Positions 16,190 through 26,293 of a stretch of 64,000 bases of DNA are shown piece by piece. The stretch's first letter is position 1. Each line of letters begins with the position of its first letter. Under the pieces are notes generated by a model. The model saw nothing but the letters and a program-made list of their open reading frames with translations. It was not told where the DNA came from and ran no database searches. The translations under genes and the position numbers were made by a program. This stretch comes from Deinococcus psychrotolerans. Its GTDB lineage: Bacteria > Deinococcota > Deinococci > Deinococcales > Deinococcaceae. The stretch spans positions 1,936,001 through 2,000,000 of the forward strand of contig NZ_CP034183.1 in assembly GCF_003860465.1 (NCBI RefSeq). Reading direction: 5' to 3'.

Positions 16190-17314
16190 ATGCCGGACGC
16201 CGAGTCCCCTTCTGAGCGCTCCCCACAGCGGCTGACCCTTCCCGGTCAGTCGGGTGGGTCAAGCGCTCCTGTGCGCGGCGTCCACAAAGTCTTTATCGGG
16301 ATGGCGGCGGGCGTCGGTAAGACTTACCGCGCCCTCAGCGAACTGCGCGAGCGGGTGGCAAAAGGCGAGGACGCCCTGATCGGTATTGTGGAAACCCACG
16401 GACGCCCCGAGACCATCCGCGCGGCCGAGGGGCTGCCGCTGTTTCCCCGCCGGGTGATTCTTCACGGCGGCACCGAACTGAGTGAGCTGGACGTGCCGGG
16501 TCTGCTGGCCCGCCGCCCCGAAGTGGTGCTGGTCGATGAGCTGGCCCACACCAACGCCCCCGGCAGCGAGCGCCAGAAACGCTGGCAAGACGTCGAAGCG
16601 CTGCTAGCGGCGGGCATCACCGTGCTGTCTACCGTCAACGTGCAGCATCTGGAATCGCTCAACGACACCGTGGCCCGGCTGACCGGCGTGCGGGTGCGCG
16701 AGCGGATTCCCGACGCTGTGCTGAGTGAAGCCACCGAACTGGTGCTGGTCGATTTGACGCCGCACGATCTCCGCGCCCGGATGAAGGCCGGTCAAGTCTA
16801 CGGCCCCGAAAAAGTGGATCAAGCGCTGGGCAATTTCTTTACCTCACCCAACTTGATGGCGCTGCGCGAAATCGCTCTGCGGCAAGTGGCGAGCGTGGTG
16901 GAGCAGGCCGCCCCGACCGGCAGCCCCGGCGTTCACGAAATCGTCGTCGTCGCCATTGCCGCCGAGGAAAGTGCTGGGCGCTTGATTCGCCGGGGCGGTC
17001 AACTGGCCGCTCGGCTACACGGTGCGCTGCATGTGGTCACCATTCGCGGCCCGCGCATCACGTCTGATCAGTCGCGCCTGCTGGATGCCTACCGCACCCT
17101 GACCGTGGCGCTGGGCGGCCAATTTGAAGTGCTGGACGGCGAAAGCGGGGTGGCCGCCGCACTGATCGGCTATGTCGGGCGTTCGCGGGCCACCCAAGTG
17201 GTCATGGGCGAAACCAGCCGCTCACGCTGGGCCGAACTCTGGCGCGGCGATTTAATCAAACAAGTTCTGCGCAGCACGCGGGACGTGGACGTGCATATCA
17301 TCAGCCGGGACTGA
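16190..17314 (+). CDS. KdpD N-terminal domain plus Usp domain, without kinase
   Basis: 374 residues. KdpD domain at about 28-235 with Walker A GMAAGVGKTY, VDELAHTNAPGS and the STVNVQHLESLND signature. A universal-stress-protein-like domain follows (about 240-374), ending VVMGETSRSRWAELWRG and VDVHIIS. Full KdpD is about 900 residues and continues with DUF4118 helices and a histidine kinase; both are absent here and the ORF ends cleanly. Stand-alone KdpD N-terminal proteins are known in other bacteria. It may sense K+ or c-di-AMP/ATP state for the divergent kinase; that link is inference. No kdpFABC genes are in the window. Confidence 0.88.
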   Translation: MPDAESPSERSPQRLTLPGQSGGSSAPVRGVHKVFIGMAAGVGKTYRALSELRERVAKGEDALIGIVETHGRPETIRAAEGLPLFPRRVILHGGTELSELDVPGLLARRPEVVLVDELAHTNAPGSERQKRWQDVEALLAAGITVLSTVNVQHLESLNDTVARLTGVRVRERIPDAVLSEATELVLVDLTPHDLRARMKAGQVYGPEKVDQALGNFFTSPNLMALREIALRQVASVVEQAAPTGSPGVHEIVVVAIAAEESAGRLIRRGGQLAARLHGALHVVTIRGPRITSDQSRLLDAYRTLTVALGGQFEVLDGESGVAAALIGYVGRSRATQVVMGETSRSRWAELWRGDLIKQVLRSTRDVDVHIISRD

Positions 17315-17479
17315 GGGCCACGTTGAACCGCTCGCAGCAAAACGCTTTGCAGTTGCAGGCAGGCCATTTCCAAAAGCTGCCCGGTTGACCTGCTTGGCCG
17401 CCGATAACGTTCAGTGTGCTATCCCCCTTCACTCACTCGCCATTCAGTGATACTTCTGGGGCAACAGGAGGCACACACC

Positions 17480-18097
17480 GTGAACATAACGTTTTTTGGA
17501 GCGACGGGGCGCACAGGCAGCGAGATTCTTCGCCGCGCCTTGCAAGACGGCCATGAAGTCAGGGCGCTGGTCAGGTCGCCCGAAAAGAGTACGGCGCAAG
17601 CAGGCCTGACACTGGTGCAGGGCGATGTGCGAGACGCGGAAGCGGTCAGGCAGACCATCGCCGGAGCGGACGCCGTCATGAGCGCCCTCGGAACAGATTC
17701 GGCAACCACGCTGACCGAGGCGACGGCGGCCATCATTCAGGGCATGAAAGAGCACGGCGTAGCGAGAATCGTCACCATCGGAACGGCAGGCATTTTGGAG
17801 AGCCGAACCGAGCCGGGCAAGCTGCGCTACCAGACCAGCGATTCGCGCCGCAAGCAGACCTTCGCCGCAGAGGAGCACCAAAAAGCGTACGAGATGCTGC
17901 GTGATTCTCCGCTCGACTGGACGGTCATCTGCCCGACGTATTTGCCGGATGGAGAAGCCGTCGGCGGCTACCGGACGCAGCGGGATTACCTTCCAGTGGA
18001 CGGTCAGCAGATCTCCACCGGCGACACAGCGGCCTACGCCTACGCCGAACTGCTGGCAAAAGAGCACATCGGTTACCGGGTTGGCATCGCTTACTGA
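17480..18097 (+). CDS. NAD(P)-binding protein, NmrA/atypical SDR type
   Basis: 205 residues. N-terminal GATGRTGSEILRRAL is the Rossmann motif of atypical SDRs; RSPEK follows and VICPTYLPDG lies in the C-terminal half. No Tyr-x3-Lys catalytic pair is obvious, as is common in NmrA-like proteins. The GTG at 17480 is chosen because AGGAGG (17466-17471) sits 8 nt upstream; the longer frame from 17414 has no such signal. Confidence 0.85.
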   Translation: MNITFFGATGRTGSEILRRALQDGHEVRALVRSPEKSTAQAGLTLVQGDVRDAEAVRQTIAGADAVMSALGTDSATTLTEATAAIIQGMKEHGVARIVTIGTAGILESRTEPGKLRYQTSDSRRKQTFAAEEHQKAYEMLRDSPLDWTVICPTYLPDGEAVGGYRTQRDYLPVDGQQISTGDTAAYAYAELLAKEHIGYRVGIAY

Positions 18098-18146
18098 CGG
18101 CTACTGACGGCGGGCTTCAGTGGCAGGTCACCCACTGGCCCGCTGC

Positions 18147-19088
18147 TCAGTGCGCTGCGGCCTTCTTCGGGCGCAGATGCAGCGCCGCCACGATGAAGCC
18201 GCCCACCAGCACGCCCACCACCGCAGACCCCAGCGTTTCGACCAGCCACTCCACAATTCCCTCTGCGAAGGGAACGGCGTGGCCCGCTCCCAACGCCAGA
18301 TCGTGCAGGGTGTGGGCAGGCCAGCTCAGCCCGAACTTATTGAGCCCGTCGGTGATGATGTGACCGCCGACCCACAGCATCGCTGCCGTACCGATCACTG
18401 AGAGGGCCGACATGATCACCGGCATGCCTTTGACCAGTCCGCGCCCCGCAGCCTGAGCGGTCTTGGAACCGGTGGCTGCCAGGCGAACACCCAGATCGTC
18501 GGCTTTGACGATCAGTCCCACCACGCCGTAGACCAGCGCCGTGATCATCAGCGCCACAGCCACCAAGATGATGGCGCGGGCAAAAATCGGTTGATCCGCC
18601 ACCTCGCCCAGCGAAATCGCCATGATCTCTGCCGACAAAATGAAGTCGGTGCGAATCGCGCCCGAGACCATCTGCTGCTCGTGGGCGTCGCTGCTCAGCT
18701 TGATGACGGCCTCTCCCTGCGTATCGTGGTGGCCCCAGACTGCTTCATACAGCTTCTCGGCCCCCTCGAAGCACAGGTACGCTCCGCCCACCATCAGCAG
18801 CGGATTGAGCGCCCACGGCAAAAACTGGCTGAGCAGCAGCGCGGCGGGCAGGATGAACACGATCTTGTTTTTCAGCGACCCCTTGGCGATGCGCCAGATG
18901 ATCGGCAACTCGCGCTCCGGCGTGAAGCCAGTGACGTAGCGGGGCGTGACCGCCGTGTCGTCGATCACCACACCGACGGCTTTGACGCCCGCCTTGCTGG
19001 CCGCCGCGCCGATATCATCTATAGAGGCGGCAGCCAGCTTGGCGAGAGCGGCCACGTCGTCGAGCAGGGCCACCAAACCGCCGCTCAT
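18147..19088 (-). CDS. DUF808 family membrane protein (YedI-like)
   Basis: 313 residues. The start SGGLVALLDDVAALAKLAA is characteristic of DUF808/YedI proteins. TPERELPIIWRIAKGSLKNK and FEGAEKLYEAVW are further family blocks. About six membrane helices are visible between residues 75 and 300. Function is unknown in all members. No clear leaderless box or SD is seen before the ATG. Confidence 0.88.
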   Translation of the reverse strand: MSGGLVALLDDVAALAKLAAASIDDIGAAASKAGVKAVGVVIDDTAVTPRYVTGFTPERELPIIWRIAKGSLKNKIVFILPAALLLSQFLPWALNPLLMVGGAYLCFEGAEKLYEAVWGHHDTQGEAVIKLSSDAHEQQMVSGAIRTDFILSAEIMAISLGEVADQPIFARAIILVAVALMITALVYGVVGLIVKADDLGVRLAATGSKTAQAAGRGLVKGMPVIMSALSVIGTAAMLWVGGHIITDGLNKFGLSWPAHTLHDLALGAGHAVPFAEGIVEWLVETLGSAVVGVLVGGFIVAALHLRPKKAAAH

Positions 19089-19245
19089 GCGAGCCGCTTT
19101 TCGGGCAGTGGGAACAAATTGCTGGGCATGGACTGGAGCGTCATCAGACTTTGCATTCTAGCAAGGGCGGAATCTGCTCCACCATTGAGTTAACGCTGGC
19201 ATGAATTGATCAAAGGCCATCGACATCTTCCCCGCAATTCAAAAC

Positions 19246-19269
19246 AAAAAAACCCCGTCATAAACGAGG
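19246..19269 (-). terminator. Terminator of tRNA-Asn
   Basis: Minus strand CCTCGT - loop - ACGGGG followed by seven T residues. Confidence 0.8.
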
Positions 19270-19279
19270 TTTCTTGATC

Positions 19280-19354
19280 TGGCTCGGCAGGTAGGGGTCG
19301 AACCTACGACCATTCGATTAACAGTCGAACGCTCTGCCACTGAGCTACTGCCGA
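19280..19354 (-). tRNA. tRNA-Asn (anticodon GTT)
   Basis: 75 nt including encoded CCA. Acceptor TCGGCAG/CTGCCGA, D-loop AGCTCAGTGGCAGAGC, anticodon loop CTGTTAA and T-arm GTAGGTTCGAACCCCTAC all fit. Confidence 0.96.
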
Positions 19355-19452
19355 ACACCGCTTGAAGCAGGACACAACTTCAGCGACAGGAAGGATAGCA
19401 GTCCTGGGCAAAAGGTGCAAGTCCCCACCCTGCGGCGTGCCCAGTCAGGCGC

Positions 19453-19458
19453 TAGGCT
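19453..19458 (+). promoter_or_regulatory. Leaderless -10 box (TAGGCT) of rraA
   Basis: TAGGCT, 6 nt, ATG (19465). Confidence 0.65.
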
Positions 19459-19464
19459 GGGCGC

Positions 19465-19962
19465 ATGTCTTCTTACGCGACGGCCGACCTCTGCGACGCC
19501 TTTCCCGCTGTGCAAGTTTCTGCTCCTGTGTGGCGCGATTACGGCGGCCTGATCCGTTTTAGCGGCAGGGTCATGACCCTCAAAGTGGAGGACGACAACA
19601 GCCTGGTGCGGGCCGAACTGCAAACGCCGGGCGAGGGCCGGGTGTTGGTCGTCGACGCGAGCGGCTCGTTGAGCTGCGCTTTGGTGGGCGGCCAACTGGC
19701 CCACCTGGGCGTCCAGAATGGCTGGGCGGGCGTTGTGCTGCACGGCTGCGTGCGCGATACGGCCGAACTCGGCGGGCAAAAGCTGGGCGTCAAGGCGCTG
19801 GGCAGCCATCCACGGCGCAGCGAGAAACGGGGAGAGGGTCTGCGCGGCGGAGCGCTGGAATTTGCTGGACTCCGTATTGAACCCGGCGACTGGCTCTACG
19901 CTGATGAGGACGGCCTGCTGGTATCGGCCACCGAGCTGCACCTGGACGAGAGAAGAGAGTAA
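19465..19962 (+). CDS. rraA: RraA family protein (RNase E activity regulator/oxaloacetate decarboxylase-like)
   Basis: 165 residues, the usual RraA length. Family blocks include TADLCDAF at the N-terminus, VVDASGSLSCALVGGQLA, NGWAGVVLHGCVRDTAEL and PGDWLYADEDGLLV. The GCVRD motif holds the Arg and Asp used for metal/substrate binding in RraA-fold aldolases. Members either inhibit RNase E in gammaproteobacteria or act as HMG/oxaloacetate lyases; which applies here is unclear. Confidence 0.92.
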   Translation: MSSYATADLCDAFPAVQVSAPVWRDYGGLIRFSGRVMTLKVEDDNSLVRAELQTPGEGRVLVVDASGSLSCALVGGQLAHLGVQNGWAGVVLHGCVRDTAELGGQKLGVKALGSHPRRSEKRGEGLRGGALEFAGLRIEPGDWLYADEDGLLVSATELHLDERRE

Positions 19963-19984
19963 AGCCACTGCTCACGCTCCAACT

Positions 19985-20671
19985 TCATTCCCGCGCCCGG
20001 TAGAGCTTGGCCGGCCGCCCCGCCGCGCCGTAGAGGTGGGCGAGTTCGGCCTGACCACTTTTGACCAGAAATTCGAGGTAGCGCCAGGCGGTGACGCGGC
20101 TCAGCCCCACCCGCGTTCCCACATCCTCGGCGCTGAGGGGTTCTGGCAAAGCCTGTATCAGGCAAGCGGCGACCCGCTCCAAGGTGTGGACATCCACGCC
20201 TTTGGGAAGGGCTGCTTCTTCGCTGGCCTGCACGCCCCTGAAGCGGTCGAGAGCGGCCTGATTGAAGGTGTCTTGCGTCAGCCGCGCCCGCAATCGGTGC
20301 CGCGCCACCGCCTCGGCCAGCCGCGAGCCGCCAAACGGCTTGATCAGGTAATCCAGCACGCCGTAAGCCAGCGAGCCGCGCACAGTGGCCTCGTCGCCTG
20401 CCGCCGTGACCATCACCACGTCCACCCACTGCCCCGCCGCACGCCAGCCGCGCAGCAACTCGGCCCCGCTGCCGTCGGGCAGATGCACGTCCAGCAGCAC
20501 CAGATCGGGCGTGAGGGCCCGCAAGAGCTCACTCGCCTGAGCGCAGTTGACCGCCGTGCCCACCACATGCACGTCGGGGTCGCGCTCCAGCCACTCGCGG
20601 TTGACACGGGCCACCCGCAAATCATCTTCCACCAAGAGCACCCGCACCGTAGCGGTTTTTGCGGCTTTCAC
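19985..20671 (-). CDS. CitB/DcuR-type response regulator
   Basis: 228 residues. Receiver domain (about 8-130) with LLVEDD, phospho-acceptor in [13 protein letters not shown] and Lys in DYLIKPF. C-terminal helix-turn-helix (about 175-215, [23 protein letters not shown]) is of the CitB type. It overlaps the kinase gene by 4 nt. It probably controls the divergent tctCBA transport genes. Confidence 0.92.
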   Translation of the reverse strand: MKAAKTATVRVLLVEDDLRVARVNREWLERDPDVHVVGTAVNCAQASELLRALTPDLVLLDVHLPDGSGAELLRGWRAAGQWVDVVMVTAAGDEATVRGSLAYGVLDYLIKPFGGSRLAEAVARHRLRARLTQDTFNQAALDRFRGVQASEEAALPKGVDVHTLERVAACLIQALPEPLSAEDVGTRVGLSRVTAWRYLEFLVKSGQAELAHLYGAAGRPAKLYRARE

Positions 20672-22284
20672 GCGCTCTCCAGCGGCGGCAGATTGACCTG
20701 AAACACTGTGCTTTCACCGCGCCGAAAGACCCGCAAACTGCCGCCCAGTTCCTCGACCCGCGCCCGCACGTTGGCCAGCCCATGCCCGCGTCCCTCGCCT
20801 TTGCTGCTCACGCCGCGCTGAAACAGGCTGTTCTGGAGGACGCTCGCCACGCCGGGGCCGCTGTCCTGCACTTCGAGTTGCAGGCCATCGGGGTCTTCAC
20901 CGATGCTGAGAATCACCTCCCCACCCCCAACACTGCTCAGCGCTTCAAAGGCGTTTTGAATCAAGTTGCCGAGAATGGTGACGAGTGCCCCCGCGTGCCG
21001 CTCCCAGCGCGGCGAGAGGTTGGACTGGGCCTCCACACCGAACAGCAGGCCGAGTTCCTGCGCCCGCTCTCTTTGCCCGAACAGCAACGCCGCCACACGC
21101 GGCACTTGCAGCTCGCGGGTCAGTTCACGGAACGCAGTGTCGGCCTCAATCTGGCCTCGGAGCAAACTGGCCGCTTCCTCGACGTGGCCGAGGTGCAGCA
21201 GCCCCGACAGCACGTGCAGGTGGTTGGCGTATTCGTGGCCCTGGGCACGCAGCACGTCGACCAACGAGCGCACCTGGGTCAGTTCCTCGGCCAGCCGCAG
21301 GGCCGCGCCGCGCTCACGGAAGGTCAGCACCTTGCCGCCGCCCGGCAGCGGCTCGGTGTTGACCAGGACGCTGATCTTGCCCAGCGGCAGTTCCAGATTG
21401 TGGCGACGCTCGGCGCTCAATTGGGCGGCGGCGGGCCAGACCTGTGCCAGCAGCGGGCGATCTGGCAAATCGGGCAACCCCAGCGCCAGTTGCGCCTGAG
21501 CGCTGGCCAGCGTGATCTCGTTGTTTGGCCCCAGCGCCAGCACGCCCTCGCCCAGCGCCGACAGCACCGCCTGATGCTCCTGCACCAGCGTGGCGATCTG
21601 CTCCGGCTCTAGGCCCAGAATGTCGCGCCGCAGCTGCCGGGCGATCAGTACCGCGCCGAGCGATCCAAACGCCAGCGCCAGCACGAACCAGGGCAGCAGG
21701 GCCAATAAAGCCTGGCGAGCCAGCGCCTGCACCTGCGGCATCAAAAAGCCGGTGGACACCACCCCAACGATCTCCTCACCGTCCAGAACCGGCACCTTGC
21801 CGCGCACCGCCAGCCCCAGCGACCCCCGCGCCACGCTGATGATTTCCTGCCCAGCAAACGGCCCATCGTTATCGCCGCCCTCCATCGCTTTACCGAGACG
21901 GTCTGGCGAAGGGTGGGCCAGCCGAATACCGTGCCGCTCGCCCACCACGATGTAATCGGCTCCGACTTCTCCCCGCAGGATGTTGACAAAAGTATTGAGC
22001 GTCGGGCTTTGCTCGCCTCGGCTGGCTCCCTCGATTACGGCGGGAAACTGGGCCACCAAACGCGAAGCGGTCAGCGCCCGTTGCCCCAGCTCAGCGCGGG
22101 CCTGCGTGGACAAGCGCCCGACTTCGATGACGACCAGCAGCAGCGTAAGCACGCACAGAATCAGAATGTGCAGCGCCACCAAGCGCCCGCCAATGCCCAA
22201 GCGTAAAAACAGCCGGGAAAGCGGCCAGCCGCTGGCAGGTGGGCGGGCCGCGCCGAAACGGGCGGGGAAGCGGGATGAGGACAC
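20668..22284 (-). CDS. CitA/DcuS-type sensor histidine kinase
   Basis: 538 residues. Two membrane helices (about 27-47 and 192-215) flank an extracytoplasmic PAS/CACHE sensor. A cytoplasmic PAS follows (about 225-320), then the CitA-type H-box [15 protein letters not shown] (about 363-377) and ATPase motifs ([25 protein letters not shown]). Such kinases sense di- and tricarboxylates outside the cell. The GTG start at 22284 has AGGAG upstream. Divergent from tctC, which it probably regulates through the coupled regulator. Confidence 0.93.
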   Translation of the reverse strand: MSSSRFPARFGAARPPASGWPLSRLFLRLGIGGRLVALHILILCVLTLLLVVIEVGRLSTQARAELGQRALTASRLVAQFPAVIEGASRGEQSPTLNTFVNILRGEVGADYIVVGERHGIRLAHPSPDRLGKAMEGGDNDGPFAGQEIISVARGSLGLAVRGKVPVLDGEEIVGVVSTGFLMPQVQALARQALLALLPWFVLALAFGSLGAVLIARQLRRDILGLEPEQIATLVQEHQAVLSALGEGVLALGPNNEITLASAQAQLALGLPDLPDRPLLAQVWPAAAQLSAERRHNLELPLGKISVLVNTEPLPGGGKVLTFRERGAALRLAEELTQVRSLVDVLRAQGHEYANHLHVLSGLLHLGHVEEAASLLRGQIEADTAFRELTRELQVPRVAALLFGQRERAQELGLLFGVEAQSNLSPRWERHAGALVTILGNLIQNAFEALSSVGGGEVILSIGEDPDGLQLEVQDSGPGVASVLQNSLFQRGVSSKGEGRGHGLANVRARVEELGGSLRVFRRGESTVFQVNLPPLESA

Positions 22285-22431
22285 GGGGTTTCTCCTGAGA
22301 ACGGTTGAGGGGCGTCTGTGCAGTTTAGAGCAAGCCTTCCTGGGCTGCTCACCGCGCCCGACTTTCGTGCATTGCGTTCATTGAGTGCAGCCCAAATGAG
22401 CAAAAAGACCGTGCCAGCCGCAAAAAAATGC

Positions 22432-22460
22432 TTGCGCTGACCGGGGCGATCCATTAAGCT
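22432..22460 (+). promoter_or_regulatory. tctCBA promoter
   Basis: TTGCGC (22432-22437), 17-nt spacer, TAAGCT (22455-22460). It lies in the 246-nt divergent region with the kinase gene. Confidence 0.65.
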
Positions 22461-22530
22461 TCACTCACGCCAAACTCAACCTTTGAAGGTGATCAGCCGC
22501 CGTGCTGAAGCGCTTCATTCAGGAGAATTC

Positions 22531-23499
<969 letters not shown>

Positions 23500-23507
23500 A
23501 AACTCAG

Positions 23508-23545
23508 AAAAGCGGAGCGGCCCGATCAGAGCTGCTCCGCTTTTT
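23508..23545 (+). terminator. Hairpin between tctC and tctB (attenuating terminator)
   Basis: AAAAGCGGAGC (23508-23518) pairs perfectly with GCTCCGCTTTT (23534-23544), ending in a T-run. It looks like an intrinsic terminator inside the operon, so read-through would set the permease level. Confidence 0.8.
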
Positions 23546-23594
23546 GGTGGGAAGAGGATTCGCTTCCCCAACACCCGCGCCAAAAAGGAGCCAC

Positions 23595-24113
23595 ATGACC
23601 CAGCCCGCCTCACCCTCTCTACCTACCAAACCCGCTATCAGTTGGCCTGATCTGCTGGTGGCCGTCGCCCTGACCGCACTGGGCATCTGGCTGTTTTTCG
23701 GCACGCAGCGCATCGCCGATTCGGGCATGAACACCATCGTCAGTCCCCGCGTCTTTCCGCTGATCGTCAGCAGCGGCCTGACTGTGCTGGGTCTGCTGCT
23801 TCTCGTGGCCACCCTTCGCGGCGCAAAGGCCGAACCCGCTGCCGAAGAGGACACCGATCCTGACGCGCCGGTCAATCTGGCGGCGGCAGGCATCATTCTG
23901 GGCGGCTTCTTAATTGGGGCACTGCTGCTCTCGCCGCTGGGTTTTGTGTTCGGCACGGCGCTGATGTATTTCAGCGTGGCCTTCGCCTTCGGTGAGCGGC
24001 GTTACCTGCTGCTCGTTGCCATTTCGCTGATCGTCGCACTCATCACTTACCTGGTCTTCACACGTGGGCTGGGCCTCAACTTGCCACCGGGCATTCTCAA
24101 AGGCATCCTCTGA
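23595..24113 (+). CDS. tctB: Tripartite tricarboxylate transporter small permease TctB
   Basis: 172 residues with four membrane helices (about 17-35, 50-75, 100-122, 138-158), matching the TctB/DUF1468 layout. The ATG at 23595 follows AAGGAG. Its TGA shares one base with the tctA start (TGATG), so translation is coupled. Confidence 0.9.
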   Translation: MTQPASPSLPTKPAISWPDLLVAVALTALGIWLFFGTQRIADSGMNTIVSPRVFPLIVSSGLTVLGLLLLVATLRGAKAEPAAEEDTDPDAPVNLAAAGIILGGFLIGALLLSPLGFVFGTALMYFSVAFAFGERRYLLLVAISLIVALITYLVFTRGLGLNLPPGILKGIL

Positions 24114-25603
24114 TGGACGCCCTGACTTCTCTCTTCGCGGGCTTTGAAACGGCCCTGACGCCGCTCAACTTGCTGTGGGCGCTCATCGGCGTCACGCTGG
24201 GCACTCTGGTCGGTGTGCTGCCCGGCATCGGCCCAGCTCTGACGGTGGCGCTGCTGCTGCCCGTCACCGCCAAGTTGCCGCCGGTCAGCGCTTTCATCAT
24301 GTTCGCGGGTATCTATTACGGCGGCATGTTCGGCGGCTCCACCACTTCTATTTTGCTGAATACCCCCGGCGAGTCGGCCAGCATCATCACTGCGCTGGAA
24401 GGCAACAAGATGGCCCGCAAAGGCCGCGCCGCCGCCGCGCTGGCCACCGCCGCCATCGGCTCATTCGTGGCCGGAACCATCGGCACCATGTTGCTGACCT
24501 TTGCCGCGCCCGCCATCGCCGAAATCGCCGTGCAGATTCCGCCGAGCGCCAAATTCGCCCTGATCTTGCTGGCGTTCGTGACCATCAGCGCCACCTTTGG
24601 CGGAAGCCCATTGCGCGGATTGCTGAGCTTATTTTTTGGGCTGGCCATCGGTCTGGTCGGCACCGACCTTCAGAGTGGGCAGGCGCGGTTCACGCTGGGC
24701 TTTCCCGAACTACTCGACGGGGTGGACTTCGTGACGGTGGTGATCGGTCTGTTTGCCATCGGGGAAACCCTGTTCGTGGCCACCCGACTCCGCAAAAATA
24801 GTGGCAGCGTCATCAAGTTGCAAGGCAACGCCAGTATGAGCCGCGAGGACTGGCGCAGAAGCTGGAAGCCCTGGCTACGCGGCACCGCGCTGGGCTTTCC
24901 CTTCGGCGCGATTCCGGCAGGCGGCGCAGAGATTCCCACGTTTCTGAGTTACACCCTCGAAAAGAAACTCAGCAAGCACCCTGAGGAGTTCGGGCACGGC
25001 GCGATTGAGGGTGTGGCCGGGCCAGAAGCCGCCAACAATGCCAGCGCGGCGGGCGTGCTGGTGCCACTGCTGACCCTCGGCCTACCCACCAGCGCCACCG
25101 CTGCCATTTTGTTGGCTGCCTTCCAGCAGTACGGCCTGCAACCGGGGCCGCTGCTGTTTATCACCAACGGCGATCTGGTGTGGGGCCTGATCGCTTCTCT
25201 CTATATCGGCAACTTCATGCTGCTGCTGCTCAATTTGCCGCTGGCTCCGGTGTGGGCCAAGCTGCTCAACATTCCCCGGCCCTTTTTGTACGCGGGTATT
25301 TTGGTGTTCAGCACGGTGGGCATTTACAGCCTCAACAACAGCATCTTCGATTTGTTCTTGCTGGCGATTTTCGGGCTCGTCGGTTACGGGATGCGCCGCT
25401 TCGACTTCCCAGTGACGCCCGCCATCATCGGCGTCATCCTGGGGCCAACCGCTGAGAACTTTTTCCGCACGGCCATGCAGCAGAGCAACGGCGACTACAC
25501 GGTGTTCGCGACGCAGCCCAGCTCGGCCTTCATTCTGGTGATCGTGGTGCTGGCGCTACTGCTGCCGCCGATTTTGCGGGCGCGGGCGCGGGCGCGGGCG
25601 TAG
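24113..25603 (+). CDS. tctA: Tripartite tricarboxylate transporter large permease TctA
   Basis: 496 residues, about 12 membrane helices. Family signatures: [19 protein letters not shown] (about 35-53), [21 protein letters not shown] (about 65-85) and the second-repeat match [10 protein letters not shown]. Forms the channel with TctB for sodium- or proton-linked carboxylate uptake using TctC. Confidence 0.95.
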   Translation: MDALTSLFAGFETALTPLNLLWALIGVTLGTLVGVLPGIGPALTVALLLPVTAKLPPVSAFIMFAGIYYGGMFGGSTTSILLNTPGESASIITALEGNKMARKGRAAAALATAAIGSFVAGTIGTMLLTFAAPAIAEIAVQIPPSAKFALILLAFVTISATFGGSPLRGLLSLFFGLAIGLVGTDLQSGQARFTLGFPELLDGVDFVTVVIGLFAIGETLFVATRLRKNSGSVIKLQGNASMSREDWRRSWKPWLRGTALGFPFGAIPAGGAEIPTFLSYTLEKKLSKHPEEFGHGAIEGVAGPEAANNASAAGVLVPLLTLGLPTSATAAILLAAFQQYGLQPGPLLFITNGDLVWGLIASLYIGNFMLLLLNLPLAPVWAKLLNIPRPFLYAGILVFSTVGIYSLNNSIFDLFLLAIFGLVGYGMRRFDFPVTPAIIGVILGPTAENFFRTAMQQSNGDYTVFATQPSSAFILVIVVLALLLPPILRARARARA

Positions 25604-25645
25604 AGCACCAAGTTGGCAAACTCACGTCAATCATGGGCGTTGGTC

Positions 25646-25651
25646 TACCCT
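25646..25651 (+). promoter_or_regulatory. Probable leaderless -10 box (TACCCT)
   Basis: TACCCT, 8 nt, ATG (25660). Confidence 0.45.
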
Positions 25652-25659
25652 GACGCCTT

Positions 25660-26247
25660 ATGGAAGCCACTCATCTGCACGGCGCGGCAATGTCTATCCT
25701 CATCAGTGCCGGATTCGCGCTGGGATGGGGCATCAGCGGAAGTCTGGCTCTGCCGGGAAACTGGCGCATTCCCGCGCTCATTCTGGTTGTACTGGTGAGC
25801 CTGGGGCTGGCAACGGTGGGCTTCAAGTTTTACCGCCGGGCCAAGCAGTCACCCAATCAGTCCGCTTCGCCAGCCGTCAATCCTTTTCTCACCACCCCAT
25901 ACCGGATTGCGGTCACGGCCATGCTGATCGCTTTTCCAGTGGCGGGCCGGTTGCTCACCGTCAGCGGACATCCCGACGCCATCATGCCGGTGATCGCCAT
26001 TCTGGTGGGACTCCATTTTCTGGGGCTGGTTCCCGCCTTCCGGAGTGGCACTTTTGTCTGGGTCGCGGGCGCGTTTTGCCTGCTCGGAGCTACGGCGTTG
26101 TTTTTGCCGGTGCAGCTTGGTTCATCGCCCCCGATTGAGTTGAGGTCAGCCTTTGTCGGGCTGGGGTGTGCGCTCATTTTGTGGCTCAGCGTAACGCCGC
26201 TGGCGCTGACAACCTCCAGACAGGTCCGCAGCAGCAGCGCCAACTGA
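25660..26247 (+). CDS. Polytopic membrane protein, unknown function
   Basis: 195 residues with about six hydrophobic helices. No family recognised. A TACCCT box 8 nt before the ATG supports this start; an alternative internal ATG is at 25690. It stands alone between tctA and argJ. Confidence 0.65.
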   Translation: MEATHLHGAAMSILISAGFALGWGISGSLALPGNWRIPALILVVLVSLGLATVGFKFYRRAKQSPNQSASPAVNPFLTTPYRIAVTAMLIAFPVAGRLLTVSGHPDAIMPVIAILVGLHFLGLVPAFRSGTFVWVAGAFCLLGATALFLPVQLGSSPPIELRSAFVGLGCALILWLSVTPLALTTSRQVRSSSAN

Positions 26248-26280
26248 GTACGGCCGAGCTTATCTGGCTCGTCAAACCTC

Positions 26281-26286
26281 TAGACT
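26281..26286 (+). promoter_or_regulatory. Leaderless -10 box (TAGACT) of argJ
   Basis: TAGACT, 7 nt, ATG (26294). Confidence 0.65.
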
Positions 26287-26293
26287 CGTTTGC

